Assembly (NCBI RefSeq): GCF_000350225.1
Contig: NW_005179152.1
Span: 5,752-69,751 of the forward strand
Length of the DNA: 64,000 bases
Direction of reading: 5' to 3'
DNA from: Chondrus crispus
Taxonomy: Eukaryota > Rhodophyta > Florideophyceae > Gigartinales > Gigartinaceae
Made by a program: the position numbers and the translations under genes. The notes beneath the pieces were generated by a model, which ran no database searches, was not told the origin of the DNA, and was given only the letters and a program-made list of their open reading frames with translations. Shown in pieces: positions 11,310 through 21,875 of this stretch (position 1 is its first letter; each line of letters begins with the position of its first letter).

Positions 11310-12770
11310 GTCCGGCGGGGGAGGCTCAATCCGCCGCTCCGGCTTCGTAGTTGCCGTCGCGGAGAGCCCTTCCTCCCGTTCTCCTTGCTGGTCCTCGCGA
11401 TCTTGTTCCGACAGTTCGCATCTTCTCTCGCCCGTAGGCGGCGGGGTAGAATTAGTGAATTTTCCTCATCTCTTCCTTGAATTCCAAGTACCTCACCAAT
11501 GGTGGTATTGCTCTTGAGTACGGCCCTCGGGTGCGGTAATAGTTCCGCCACCACTTGGCCTTTCTGAACCCTGACAGGGTAATTCCTAAAATTCGCAACA
11601 AGCAATCTAAAAGGTTTGTCAGGCTCAACTTGGACTACACCGTTGGTGCTTACCAGTCCGTGCTTGTCGTATAGGGGTGCGTAGGGTTGAACGATGACCA
11701 ACCCAGTCCTCTTCGAGGTGCATTCGACCATGCGTTGCGTCCCTGGCCCAATGGTCGTGGCTCTTGCCACCTTCACCCTGGGGGAAATTCGCTCCCCTTT
11801 TGCATCGGTCTCGGCCTCTCCGGGAACCAAATTCTTCTTCGATCTTCTCGCCGAGAATCGCCGTACGATCGGAACCTCCGAGAAGTCCGCCAACTCAACT
11901 GTCCTCTTTCGTGGGTAGATAGCCTCCACGAACCTATCGCAATAATCCGCTCCTAGAATTAGGGGGACTGCGAGTTTTTCACAAACTATAAATTCGACTG
12001 AAGCCACGAAACGTCCAAGTCTCACAAGCATTTTGAGTGTACCTAGAGTTCGGAGTGGCCTGTTGTTCGCATCGCCGATGTCTTGGGTCGGTCCTAAGGA
12101 CACAAGAGTTTCCATTCCTGCGGGAAGCTCGGATCTCCGGATGAGATTAGGTCCCGCGCCGGTGTCCAACACGGACAGTACACGGCTCATCAATCCGACC
12201 GTCGGTCCAATGTCCGCGAAGACTTTGTAGTTTTTCCTCGCAAGGACCAAAATCTTCTCGGGACATTCCCCGCGCTTGACCCTGTACCAGGGGCGTCGGA
12301 CTTGCTCCAGCGGATCGTCCTTGCCTCTTCGCAGAATCTTCTTGATCCCAATGGGTTCTTTCGGGTTATCGATGATTCCAACTGTCTCCTCATCATCGAT
12401 TGCCTCCTTCGCTAAAAGCGGGGAACGGAACTGGGTCCCGGACACGGTTCTCCGGACACATGTCTCTCCTTTCGAATTTTTTTGAGATTCCCCCCCTTAG
12501 TTTTCCTGTCGCTGCGGATTTCTTCTCCAATCCGACGACGGCCCCGCGGCCAGCCTTCCTGATTTCTGGTTCGAACCTTCGGCAGAGGCACTCGGTGTGC
12601 TCGCCGCCTGTGATTCGAACCACTGTTTTACCTTCAGGTAACTTGTCGACGGAATTCCCAACCTCTCCATCGGGGAGAGCATCTCGTAGTTCTTCAGAAC
12701 TCGGTGCATCTTTCGGAACGAGAGCAAACACGTAGGCGCTGCGTGGCCCTTCTCGTAGCAATGGTAGCAT
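11291..12770 (-). pseudogene. Gypsy A copy 1 protease (start of pol)
   Basis: Aspartic protease domain that would cut the Gag-Pol polyprotein. The active-site motif is VLDTGAGPNLIR, followed later by LAVPLILGADYCDRFVEAI. This frame lies -1 relative to gag and is open across the gag end (12497-12770), as expected for -1 frameshifting at the heptamer at 12500-12506. The domain itself reads through intact. Near 11455 the frame is lost, and RT resumes in another frame at about 11309. Confidence 0.85.
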
Positions 12771-14768
12771 ACGAGGCCATGCTTTTTCTGAGGGTACGGC
12801 AACCTTGGCGGTTCCCGGCCCGTCCAGCCCGGTCTTCTGAAGGCCGTACCCTTGTCTTCCATCGGAATTCTTGGCGCGGGCGTGTGTCCGCGCCCTCGAA
12901 ACGCCAATACGGGTTCCCCGGCCTCAATATACGAGCTCGTCGTATACGTGGGCGTCTGTAGCGTAGACATCCCACTAGCCCCGTGATCCTCGTCTCCATA
13001 CCCATCGGAGGGGTCATAAAAATCGCCCTCGGCAATCAGCGCTCCTGCGTATCCATTTTCTTCCTGATCAACAGTACTAGGTCCTCTGGACGCAGAAAGT
13101 GAATCGGCCAGTGGACCGCGCCGCGGGTTCTTCGCGTGGGGTGCGAAGGCTTCTGCTTCCCCCCGTCCTTAGCGTCGCTGGCGCTTGGATAGTGACTCTC
13201 CTAGTCTTCCTCTCCTTGGCGCGGCTCGCCGAGCCATGCGCCTTCTCGTAATTAACTAGTCTCAAAAACGAAACGTCCCGATTGTCTTGTCGGTATTGAG
13301 ATACCATCGGCTTGATACTCGAATCGAGTCCTTCAATAAACATTGTCATCTGTTCTTCCATCGAATATACGTTTCCACATCGATTGCTCGCGTCCGTCAG
13401 ACGGATAGAAAATTCCATCTCCTCTTCAGACGGTAGCTGCTGTACTTCCCGTAAAGCGAGTACGGCTTGGAGGATTGCCTCATCGGTGGCGAAGCTTCGC
13501 AATAGCCACTGTACGGCCTCCGGCCAGACGGACATTTTCCCATGGTGGGACCCCGCCGTTTGTGACACCGAAATGTACTGCCTCAAGGCGACTCCGCTGA
13601 GGAACTCCGGTAGCAAGCGGATCGCTTGGCCTTCGTTCATCTCCTGGGTGTCGAATTCTTGGACTATCTTAGCTAAAAAATCTAGAACCAATACGCCATC
13701 GTCTTCTGTGAACGTATTGTCTCTCTTCGCCTTTGGTGGTATGTCTCTTCTGATCCTTCGCACGGCGGTCCGCCGCTTGCCCGACAAACGTGTCTGCGGG
13801 TTCCGCAGGCGGTAGGTCCTGTACGAAAGCAACTTCTTGAAGAGGTGGTTGGTCGGATTTAATTCCTCCAACTCCTCCCATCGCGGTCCGCGCCGCGTCG
13901 CGATGTCTTCTGGCTCCGCTTCTTGATCTCTCCGCGAGGCGGACGAAGTGACTCCGCCTCGTTTGGAGCTCTTCTTATTCGACGAAATTCCATTTCCGTG
14001 TGTCGATCTTCGGTCAGAATTTCTTGAATGGTTCGACGAGCCGTCGTCACCATTTTCTGCTGAAACATTCGACTCCAAATTTGAGTCGCAATTTTCGCGG
14101 TCGTCACTACAGTGACTTTTCTTCTTCTTTCGGCCCTTGGCCGACTTGGGGCTCTTCCACTTTGAATCCCGGGTCCGGACTGACTTTTCTTTCTTCGTTG
14201 GACTGTCGATTTCTTCTCCGTCGGAGAGCGATCCCGCGTCCAAACTTGGTTCGGCCCGGCCCGAAGCTTGCTCAAGGTCCTTGAGTCGCCGCGAAGCCCG
14301 GTAGAACCGGTCGTCGATGCTGTCCCTTGTCTTGGCCAGCGTTTCCAGGGCCTGATTCGCGTCTCGCCGCGCTTCTTTCGCGGCGAGCTTTAGCGAATCC
14401 AGCACTTCCGGATCTCGGCCCGGGGACGCATCAGTACCTAAATTCTCAACGAGAACCACACGAGCAGTCAGCTCTTCAAGCGCAGCGTGGAACTCGGATT
14501 TTAGCAACTCCTGTTGCTTTTAAAAAATACCCAGAAGTTCGTCGAGCTTGTTCTTCGTCTCCTGACGAATCTCCTCGCTCAATTTTTCGAACTTCTCTTC
14601 CAGGCCGTTCTTCTCAACGGCCGTCTCCGAAGGGGACGCTTCTGCAACTGGATCAGCAGCCGAGTTTCCTTGGCTTCGCGTACGAGGTCCTCGCGGAATC
14701 CTCGACTCTTGAGCTGATCCAGCCCTTCTGACCCCAGGACCGACGTCCTTGGGTTGCCTTGATGCCAT
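12497..14768 (-). pseudogene. Gypsy A copy 1 gag
   Basis: Structural particle protein. It starts with MASRQPKDVGPGVRRAGSAQ (ATG at 14768), has a coiled-coil-like N-terminus, a charged Ser/Lys/Asp linker, a capsid-like region (WLLRSFATDEAI, MTMFIEGLDSSIKPMVSQY) and one zinc knuckle, CYHCYEKGHAAPTC (CX2CX4HX4C), for RNA binding. An in-frame TAA at 14518-14520 cuts off 82 residues, and a frame change near 13110 separates capsid from knuckle. Copy 2 has a sense codon at the TAA position. The stop lies in TTTTTTAAAAG, the same 11-mer that carries the gag stop of the copia element. Confidence 0.88.
12500..12506 (-). promoter_or_regulatory. Candidate -1 frameshift site, gypsy A copy 1
   Basis: GGAAAAC directly precedes the gag stop TAA (12497-12499) and sits at the end of the region where the -1 pol frame is open. 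Copy 2 has the same heptamer before TAG. The A-site codon AAC matches known eukaryotic -1 sites; the P-site part is not the ideal XXXY. Confidence 0.5.
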
Positions 14769-14839
14769 GGTCCACTCTTAATAAACGAGACCTATCGAAC
14801 TAATTTACCTATTTCCGACTTCTGTGCGTAGTTTCCAGA

Positions 14840-14857
14840 TTCTAGGTCGGGAGACCA
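14840..14857 (-). other. Primer-binding site, gypsy A copy 1
   Basis: TGGTCTCCCGACCTAGAA on the minus strand, four bases inside the LTR end. It begins with TGG, the complement of tRNA CCA. The same 18-mer follows the 5' LTR in gypsy A copy 2 (48311-48328) and gypsy C (62844-62861). Confidence 0.8.
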
Positions 14858-14861
14858 CTTA

Positions 14862-16122
14862 TGTAGTGCAATGTGCCTGTCAGGCCGGAACCAGGGTCCA
14901 ACGGTCCAGCGACAACACGACCAACAAACAACAACCAACAAGAGTTGCCGACGGCACAGCCCTACGGAGTGTCCGATTCTCCCTTTCCCTTTAAGTGGGT
15001 TCGCGGCCCACAGTAGCTCAAGTCCCTGACAGGGGGGGGGGCAAAAGGAAGAGGCCCGCCCGGGGACGGATGGTGGTAGAGTCTTGTACAGGCAGCTGCT
15101 CGGCGAGTTCGCGGTGGTGATTAGGAAGCCGGGCCCGATGGGTCGTAAAGCCAATGCTCGCGGAGCGCCTGTTATAGCCTATACCCTTGATAAGGTCTTC
15201 GACGGGGGCGTCGAAACGCAGCCCGTCGGGAATTAGCAAACACGTAGCAGCGCTACACCTCCGTACTGCCCGATGGCAAGGTACCGACACCGGAACGGTC
15301 GTGACCGGTATCCGATGGAACCAACACTGTTCTGTATACACAACAGGACCTTCGAGGGAAACGTCGTTGCAACAGCCTCCGTCGGTGGTCGTAAACAAGT
15401 AGCAGCGCTACACCCACGTGTCGCCCGATGGCCAAGACACCTACACCGGTCCAGTCGCAACCAAAGCCGATGGCACCAACAACAAATAAAAGAACCAACA
15501 CAAGAGCCCGATGACTCCAGTCGTCACAGTGCAGATCGCAATCAGGCACTGTGGAACCAACACAAGATAAGGGAATAGAAATAGAGATAGAAATAGAAAA
15601 GGATAGGTGAAATAAAGGAAAGAGAAAAGGGAACCCCCGAGCGCAAAGGATAACGTAATCTGTGGTAAAAGGGAGCGTCTTGGGAAAGACGGACTTCGAC
15701 CAAGGCGATATTCAACTCTGGCAACTCGGGTTCGATTGGGAAATAAAGGGAAAAGGAATGGGACCCCCGAGCGCTGAAGGATGCCGTAGGCTTAGGTAAA
15801 AGGGAGCGTCTTGGGAAAGACGGACTTCGACCAAGGCGACATTCAACTCCGGCAACTCGGGTTACCTTTACTGAATTGGTGGTCAGAGGGCTAAGGTATA
15901 TATCGCTCCGCCGGAGCCACTACAGTAGCTCGCGGCGCTAGATCCTAGATCTAATCTAATGCCAGCAAAATTAATACCAACTAATTAACTAAATAAAATA
16001 AAATAATTAGAAATTAAAACTGTGCAATTATTCACACTTTTGTCCCCCAACCCGGACTACTTTTCATATCCAAATATTTTCCTTTCTTTTCACCCTCCTT
16101 TTCAGGTGCGTATTGCACTACA
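14862..16122 (-). repeat. Gypsy A copy 1, 5' LTR (1261 bp)
   Basis: Begins TGTAGTGCAA and ends TTGCACTACA in plus orientation, a perfect 10-bp terminal inversion. Content matches the LTR at 47261-48306 in reverse. A TATATA box is at 15897-15902 (minus-strand reading). A 132-bp tandem duplication is marked by AAAAGGGAGCGTCTTGGG at about 15666 and 15798; the copy 2 LTR has this segment once, which accounts for part of the length difference. Confidence 0.85.
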
Positions 16123-16148
16123 CCCACCAATTCCACGTGAACTTCCAC

Positions 16149-17050
16149 CTACGCCCCGACCGGCACCAGCCCCATACTCATCCCCTCCAACCCTCCCCCA
16201 GACCTTAACAAAGCGAACAATAACGTCTGCGCCTTCAGCGTGCTCACATCGTTCCCTTTGCTGAACACCCGCTCCAATGACGCTCTTAGGGCCACCGTCC
16301 CGAACCCCTCCTGCCACTCCCTGACAACCCTCTCCACATCCCACTCTGCCGCCGGCATCAGGCTCTCCTCGCACGCTCGTTCCGCCGCCATCACCCACGG
16401 CAACTCTCCCCTCCCCTGACACTCTCCCGCCACGTAGCTATGCATCTCCACCACCATCGCCCGCCTGCCTCCCTGCATCTCGTACATGTTCACCAACTGC
16501 GTCGCCTGCACCACCCCTCTAGGAACACAGCCCGCTCCACGCTCTTCATCCCCCTGCGTAAACAGCTCGCCCCACTTCTCGATCATGCACGATCATCAAC
16601 GTCGCCGTGTGGATCAGTCACATCTCTCTCGCCGCCCGTCCCGCGCCCGCGTCAAACCGCGTCCCGTCCTCGATCAAGTTGGAAACTTTGGGCATGCCGG
16701 TCGCCAAGCCGGCAGCGTCCGCAACGGCGAACCTCAAGCTCGCGTCGCGGTCGGGGATGTGATCGGCGGGCCATGCGGGCATGGCCCTGGTGTCGCACAA
16801 CGTCTTGAGGTACCTTGCGTACTGGCGCACAAACGGGGCGCGCGTCTCGGCGGCCTTGTAGCCGTCGTTGAGCGCGTGCGCAGCGAGGCTGTCGCGGGGG
16901 TGGTGCACGAAATAGTCGACAGAGGCGGCGGGGCCGCCGCGCAAGATCACGTGCGTGACAATGAGCGCCTTGAGGCACACTTTCCAGTGCGCGTGCGCCA
17001 GGCGCGCCCGCAGCCGGTGCAGCACGGCGCCAACCGGCGTGCCGCGGGCG
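16149..17050 (-). pseudogene. ANTH-domain protein (AP180/CALM-like), broken
   Basis: GC-rich minus-strand host-type coding sequence. After the gap it has WKVCLKALIVTHVILRG, then FVRQYARYLKTL, then a helical stretch, a FFEM-like MYEM motif (LVNMYEMQGGRRAMVVEMHS) and the stop at 16149. This order is that of ANTH domains, which bind PI(4,5)P2 and clathrin at endocytic sites. Between AREM and EKWGELF (about 16580-16620) there is an in-frame TGA and one frame change within 60 bp, so the copy is a pseudogene or carries sequence errors. The N-terminus lies in the assembly gap. The gypsy A LTR ends 26 bp after its stop, so the element landed in this gene's 3' region. Confidence 0.55.
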
Positions 17051-17213
17051 NNNNNNNNNNNNNNNNNNNNNNNNNNNNNNNNNNNNNNNNNNNNNNNNNN
17101 NNNNNNNNNNNNNNNNNNNNNNNNNNNNNNNNNNNNNNNNNNNNNNNNNNNNNNNNNNNNNNNNNNNNNNNNNNNNNNNNNNNNNNNNNNNNNNNNNNNN
17201 NNNNNNNNNNNNN
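17051..17213. other. Assembly gap (163 N)
   Basis: Run of N inside the ANTH gene; DNA matching an LTR resumes right after it, so the join may hide a repeat-caused misassembly. Confidence 0.99.
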
Positions 17214-17345
17214 GCGAACTCGCCGAGCAGCTGCCTGTACAAGACTTTACCACCATCCGTCCCCGGGGGGGCCTTTTCCTTTTGCCCCCCCCCCTGTCAG
17301 GGACTTGAGCTACTGTGGGCCGCGAACCCACTTAAAGGGAAAGGG
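17214..17345 (+). repeat. Gypsy A LTR fragment
   Basis: Matches the reverse complement of about 14985-15115, an internal part of the gypsy A LTR, including the poly-C tract and CTGTCAGGGACTTGAGCTAC. It is opposite in orientation to copy 1, so it is a separate LTR remnant or a collapse at the gap. After AAAGGGAAAGGG the match is lost. Confidence 0.75.
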
Positions 17346-17454
17346 CGGGTGGGGGGGGAAAAGGGAGCGCGGGGACAGCGGGAGAGGAGGCAAGGGGTGC
17401 GGGAGGGCTGTTAAATTTGCGTGCTCGGGTTTCTCAGCGATGCACAGTTCAGAT

Positions 17455-17865
17455 TCACCGTCGACCTCTCCGGCGCTTCGTTCGTTTGTCAATCCTCAAT
17501 CTTCGGGCAGTGTTCCGCTGTCTCTGATTTCCGCCACTCCGTCGACATCTCCTTGCTCGCAAACGTGAGCCCGCAGGTGACGGGGTGCATCTTCGTGCCA
17601 TTGATTCAAGAACGCCGTCGTCTGCTGAACCTGGTCTTTTTGTGAGTGCATCGTCCTCGAACTGTGTATTGGTGCCCCTCAATTCGGCTACACTGTCCCG
17701 CACCGTCGGTGCAGCAGCTTCGGGGAGGTTTGTCGGTAGAAATTCCGTGCGAAAGTGACGCCAGCCGTGCTCGTACTCGGCCGAGACAAGTTGCAGCTGA
17801 AACAGCGACTGCTTCAGCGGCTGCGTCAGTAAGTTCCGCAGCAGCAAGGGCGCCGAGGACGCCAT
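17455..17865 (-). CDS. Hypothetical protein fragment
   Basis: A 136-codon ORF starting MASSAPLLLRNLLTQPLKQS. The first 60 residues look like a plausible folded start and the rest becomes Arg-rich. At about 17420-17600 a second minus frame (with CGLTFASKEMSTEWRKSE) looks more protein-like, so a frame change is likely. No family is recognised. Confidence 0.25.
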   Translation of the reverse strand: MASSAPLLLRNLLTQPLKQSLFQLQLVSAEYEHGWRHFRTEFLPTNLPEAAAPTVRDSVAELRGTNTQFEDDALTKRPGSADDGVLESMARRCTPSPAGSRLRARRCRRSGGNQRQRNTARRLRIDKRTKRRRGRR

Positions 17866-17877
17866 GAGCGTCAGATG

Positions 17878-17985
17878 GATCTAGCCGCGCAGGCGCGTAT
17901 TTACAAGTGGGGCACACGAACGGGAGGGTGGCGTGGACCGTCCCGCAGTCCGGGCATTGAAAGAGCGATGTCGTCGGCGGGGCGT
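17878..17985 (-). pseudogene. Zinc-ribbon fragment
   Basis: Minus-strand frame with FQCPDCGTVHATLPFVCPTC: two CPxC pairs about 13 residues apart. The pattern resembles the C-terminal ribbon of TFIIH p44/Ssl1, but the conserved residues after that ribbon are missing. It could be any zinc ribbon. No intact ORF surrounds it. Confidence 0.3.
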
Positions 17986-18216
17986 GCCGGGCTGGGCGGT
18001 TCGGGCCGATTGTGGGGCGCCGAGGCCATGGCGGGGCGTGGGTTGAAGTGCGGAGACGAAGTTGGCGGCGATGGAGGGCGGGGCGTGGCGGAGGGGAGTG
18101 ACTGGGTGAAAGCAGGGCGAGCCATGATGACGAGGTGCGACTGGCCAGCTGTGAGACGGGCGTGCATCTGAGGATGGTGACTGTGAAGATGTCCGTCTTC
18201 TTCGCATGATAATACT

Positions 18217-20109
18217 TCAGGCAAGGAGTAAGACCCTCTCAACCCGAAACTTGGCATCACATCCCCCCTTCTCTTCAGAGTCACAAAGAAGATCCTTGCT
18301 GACATCTTTTTGCAGTTTCCTCAGCGCCAGAAGTACTAAAGCGCCGTCCGAATCGTGACAGAGAGGCGTGTAGTCAGGATGTGCGGATATCCTTTTCACT
18401 ACGTCCTGTAAAATCTTGATCTTCTTCAGCCTACAGGAGTAGTCTTTCAACTGCTTCTCAGAATCATTAGTGTCACTTTTTTTCCTCCGCCCCTCGTAGC
18501 AAGAAGCTATTTTTGAAAGGGAAGAAGCAATGTCCTTGACTCCTTCATCTGGATGTGACCTTTTCCTTCGTGTTTGTCATGTCAACCCACCTTCCCCTAC
18601 AATAGTACCAACCCTTGATCCTTCATCCCGTCCCGCGCCCCCCGGAATCAGTTTAAAGCAAACGTTGGAGAAATCATCTTCTTCAAAAGGAGTTCCCTTA
18701 CGCCTGCACACAAACATGACCATCAACGCTTGCCGAGTGCGCTTAGATCACCGCTTGACGTCGAAGGGAGGAAATGGCGAAACCTATCGGGATCATTCTG
18801 CCCTGAAGCCGACCACCGCATCACGTACTGTGTAAATCCAGCTTTTGCATCGTTAAACTTGTCCTTCAAAAATGTTGCTGTTCGAGGAGCCAATGGCGGC
18901 AAAGAAGAATCTACACCATCAAGGGCTGCAGTCAAGTTGAGAAAACGCCTTTGTCTTGGATCCTTAAACCTACTTTCCACGATTGTCCAAAAATCGGATC
19001 TTGTCACACCTGCACCCAATTGAGCCCTAGAAAGCTCCTGCCCCATGGCAATAATCGCGCTCCTCGCGTCTTAATCATTGCGAATCGTGATCAAGAGCCT
19101 TGCGAACTCATTGATTTCGAAAGTGGTGCTCTCTGTATTTGGGCGATCGTTCGAGTTAGCCTGACCAAACGCATTTTGAGGTTGGTTGGCTGTGGAGTCT
19201 CGAAGGGGTTCATCCTGTACTCTATCAACTTGTGACAGTGCTTGTTCGATAGAAAACTTTTTTCTTCTGTACTCATTCGCTTCTATGGCTGAGAGCATCC
19301 TCACGAGTTCATCTTCACTTGGCATCGTGTCAATCGACAGTGGATAGTTTTCGTCCTTCATCAGCCTGATGCGCAACCATGATTCATATCTTCGTGTTTC
19401 TTCGTGACCCGACAGAGTTTCAGCCAAGCTCTTACAGACAAAAGAGAGAGCTGCAAATGTAATACAGATTTTGCTACCAAACATTCCTTTTTGCCGCTTT
19501 GACGCCAATCCCAGCTCTTTAAAATCACTCGAAGCCTCTTGACTGGGAGATGTGACAGGAAAGCGAACATTCGACACATATCGTTAGCTGTAGATATTCG
19601 CACTTGTGGGTTTCGAAGTTCTATGTTACCATCATCCATGACAATTGCGCCCTCCTCCGTTGACCGATGTTTATCTCTAGATGATGATGGGTCTGATGTT
19701 GCTTGACGTTGTGCCAATCCTTCAGAGACGGGTGCCCTTTCTGGGTATCCATATCACTAAAACGCCGTGCCTGAGAATCTGGAGGTTGCGTATTCATATC
19801 ACTAAAACGTCGCGCTTGAGAATCAGGAGGTTGCGTATCCATATCACTAACACGTCGCAATTGAGAATCCGGCGCAGCAGTCAAACGGCACCTTGTGCTT
19901 GTTGGCGTGATGAAGGCAGGCCTCACGTCAGCACAGTTTGGAACGATGACGTGCTCTATATTGGTGAACTGGAGAGTGCGACGTCGGTCGGGGGAATTTT
20001 CGCGAGTAATACTGTCTGCACTTGGTGTTTTTGTGGCAGGCAGGGGCTGCCCGATACGCTGAAATCGTGGACTTCTTCGGAGTGTCGGAGATTCGGAACC
20101 TGCTTCCAT
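18217..20109 (-). pseudogene. RRSPR-type protein, broken, possibly element-encoded
   Basis: Read from the ATG at 20109 (MEAGSESPTLRRSPRFQRIG). The N-terminus has three near-identical 15-residue repeats (PPDSQARRFSDMNTQ type). The frame then changes at least twice (near 19700 and 19560). The middle carries LGAGVTRSDFWTIVESRFKD, a Trp/Phe-spaced helix pattern like Myb/SANT or trihelix DNA-binding domains. The C-terminal part (18217-18560) is Lys/Arg-rich and helical and ends at a stop at 18217. The same RRSPR start occurs in the neighbouring TIR transposon (21195-21434), so this is probably a transposon DNA-binding protein. Frames are broken by stops near 19071, 18723 and 18590. Confidence 0.4.
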
Positions 20110-20530
20110 GGTCGTTGTCGTGATAAAGGGAGGAAAAGATAAAAACCTTATTGATGGGTGGGCTGAAGACAGGTTGCTGCACGGAATCGGTGCAAGCTGG
20201 GGCACAGAACGCGGAGAGCTTGGAAGGGCTTCGCCGATTACTGCAGGGAGCTCTTTTGCTAAGAGGTTTGGCAAATCTACCGTCTTTTTTCAAAATCTTT
20301 TGAATTCGAATGGATCACAAATGGATCAGAAATGGATAAAGGTCTGTTGGTGATAGCCAATAGGTTTCTTCTCTATTGCTTTGCCAAAGCTTACTCTGTA
20401 ATTGTGACGTTAATTATTTTCGTCCATGTGCGTCCATATGAAGTATCAGATGTATTAAAAAACATTCAATGAACCAATCCGGAGCGACACTGGGTTCATT
20501 CACGTCCATACATGCCCGACCGAGCAATCC
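20110..20530. other. No gene seen
   Basis: AT-rich stretch between the broken RRSPR gene and the left TIR. Nothing is recognised. Confidence 0.35.
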
Positions 20531-21194
20531 TTAGGGTGTGTCTTAACTTGCCCGGGTTTGCTTTGCTTGCCCGAGTTTGCCGGTCATTTATTAATTTTTT
20601 AATGTAAGTACACGCCTTTCCCTTACGTCAGTAGTGGACAGGTGTCCTTTCCCTTACGTTAGTAGTGGACAGGTGTCCCAGAGCGACGGTGCTGACTTAC
20701 AGAGGCATACAGCGCCATAAATTTCCAGAACACAACGGGGAGGACACTGTGGGTTCTACAAATTCGCTCCGAGGACGCATCGACAGGGACGTGACATGCT
20801 GCAGCGTCAAACAACTTCGCCCCAGGGACGCGCCGACATGGACGAGAGACGCTGCAGCGTCGCTAGCTTCCGACCCAGAACGTGGCCATTGCGGGTGATC
20901 CCAGATCACCGGGATAAATAATTGATCTCACCCCCTACTTCTCACCTTACTACTCCGCGGGATAGCGTATCTATCGCCGGCGCTGTTTGGTCAAAAAACC
21001 GATCTACAACCACTGCCCAGTAGCGCCGTTCGCCTCCCCTCCTTTCTTCTCAATCTAATCACTCCTACGCAATGCACGGCAATAGAATCATCACTGCTAC
21101 GACCGCACTAACCGCAACCGCAGCTCTATTCTCCCTCCTTTCATTGCACCAAGCTATTTCAAACTATCCTCGACCCCGAAAATTCACAAAGCCC

Positions 21195-21434
21195 TTAGAT
21201 GTCCGACGGAGATGGACCTTTGTCTAAGCCAACAGGATTTTTAACGACAAAGAATTCAGTCGTACATACCGTATGGAGGGGGGATAATATTTGGTCAGAA
21301 ACGCCCGCTGCAGACGAGGAAGCAATAGTGAGAGACTTTGCGTTGGTGGCCCCCGTCTTCCGAATGGTGGGAGTCAGAGAGATGCGCAGGAGGCGCGGAG
21401 AACGGCGCACGTGGCATTGAGGTGTGGAAGCCAT
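21195..21434 (-). CDS. RRSPR N-terminal ORF of the TIR transposon
   Basis: 79 codons from the ATG at 21434 (MASTPQCHVRRSPRLLRISL). The start resembles that of the broken gene at 20109. It stops at 21195 and so is a truncated or exon-like remnant. The upstream sequence was separated by the copia insertion at 21456. Confidence 0.4.
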   Translation of the reverse strand: MASTPQCHVRRSPRLLRISLTPTIRKTGATNAKSLTIASSSAAGVSDQILSPLHTVCTTEFFVVKNPVGLDKGPSPSDI

Positions 21435-21455
21435 TTTCAAGAAAGCAGTCGGCAG

Positions 21456-21708
21456 TGTGGAATTTGCCACTAAAATGGAGAAATTCGAGGGAAAACTGCC
21501 GACGACCGGCAGTTCTTTACTGTACGAGAGTCGGTGAACGACTCGATACGTACGGTGTGTGTCTTCCCTCTACCATCCCCCGACGCCCGTTACTCGGAAT
21601 CATCGGGGGAACCTATATACTCACTACAGAGAGGGAAATTACTAGAGTATCTTGTCCTTATAGCGCGTGGAGAAAAATACGCGCCAATCAACTTCTGCAG
21701 TTTTCACA
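21456..21708 (-). repeat. Copia 3' LTR (253 bp)
   Basis: TGTGGAATTT...TTTTCACA; the partner is at 27925-28177 with the same length. The pair differs at scattered single bases, for example in the stretch after ATCATCGGGG. Confidence 0.93.
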
Positions 21709-21875
21709 CTGGCACTTTCTTAAAAGGCGGAACAAGATACTCCAATTTGACGTCACGTTTTTGACATTCGATAGTTTCTGAAACAGACTCAATAGGACAG
21801 GCATGGTGATAGCTTAATTTCGAATAATCCACTGTTTCACCTTGAGTGCATTGTGGCCGGATCTTAAAACCTTAA

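Larger units (their letters stand above)
8066..16122 (-). mobile_element. Ty3/gypsy family A, copy 1 (chromovirus type), 3'-truncated
   Basis: On the minus strand the order is LTR (14862-16122), primer-binding site (14840-14857), gag, protease, RT, RNase H, integrase and chromodomain, which is Ty3/gypsy order. Copy 2 of the same family lies in the opposite orientation at 47261-64000. The 3' LTR is not found left of 8066, so the element is truncated or its 3' part was replaced. It is defective: stops at 14518-14520 (gag) and 9263-9265 (integrase), frame changes near 13110, 11455, 10800 and 9530, and loss of a catalytic RT aspartate. Confidence 0.9.

Noticed and set aside
17878..17985. TFIIH p44 gene
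   Set aside because: Only the CPxC pattern matches; the conserved downstream motif and an intact frame are absent, so the specific name is not supported.
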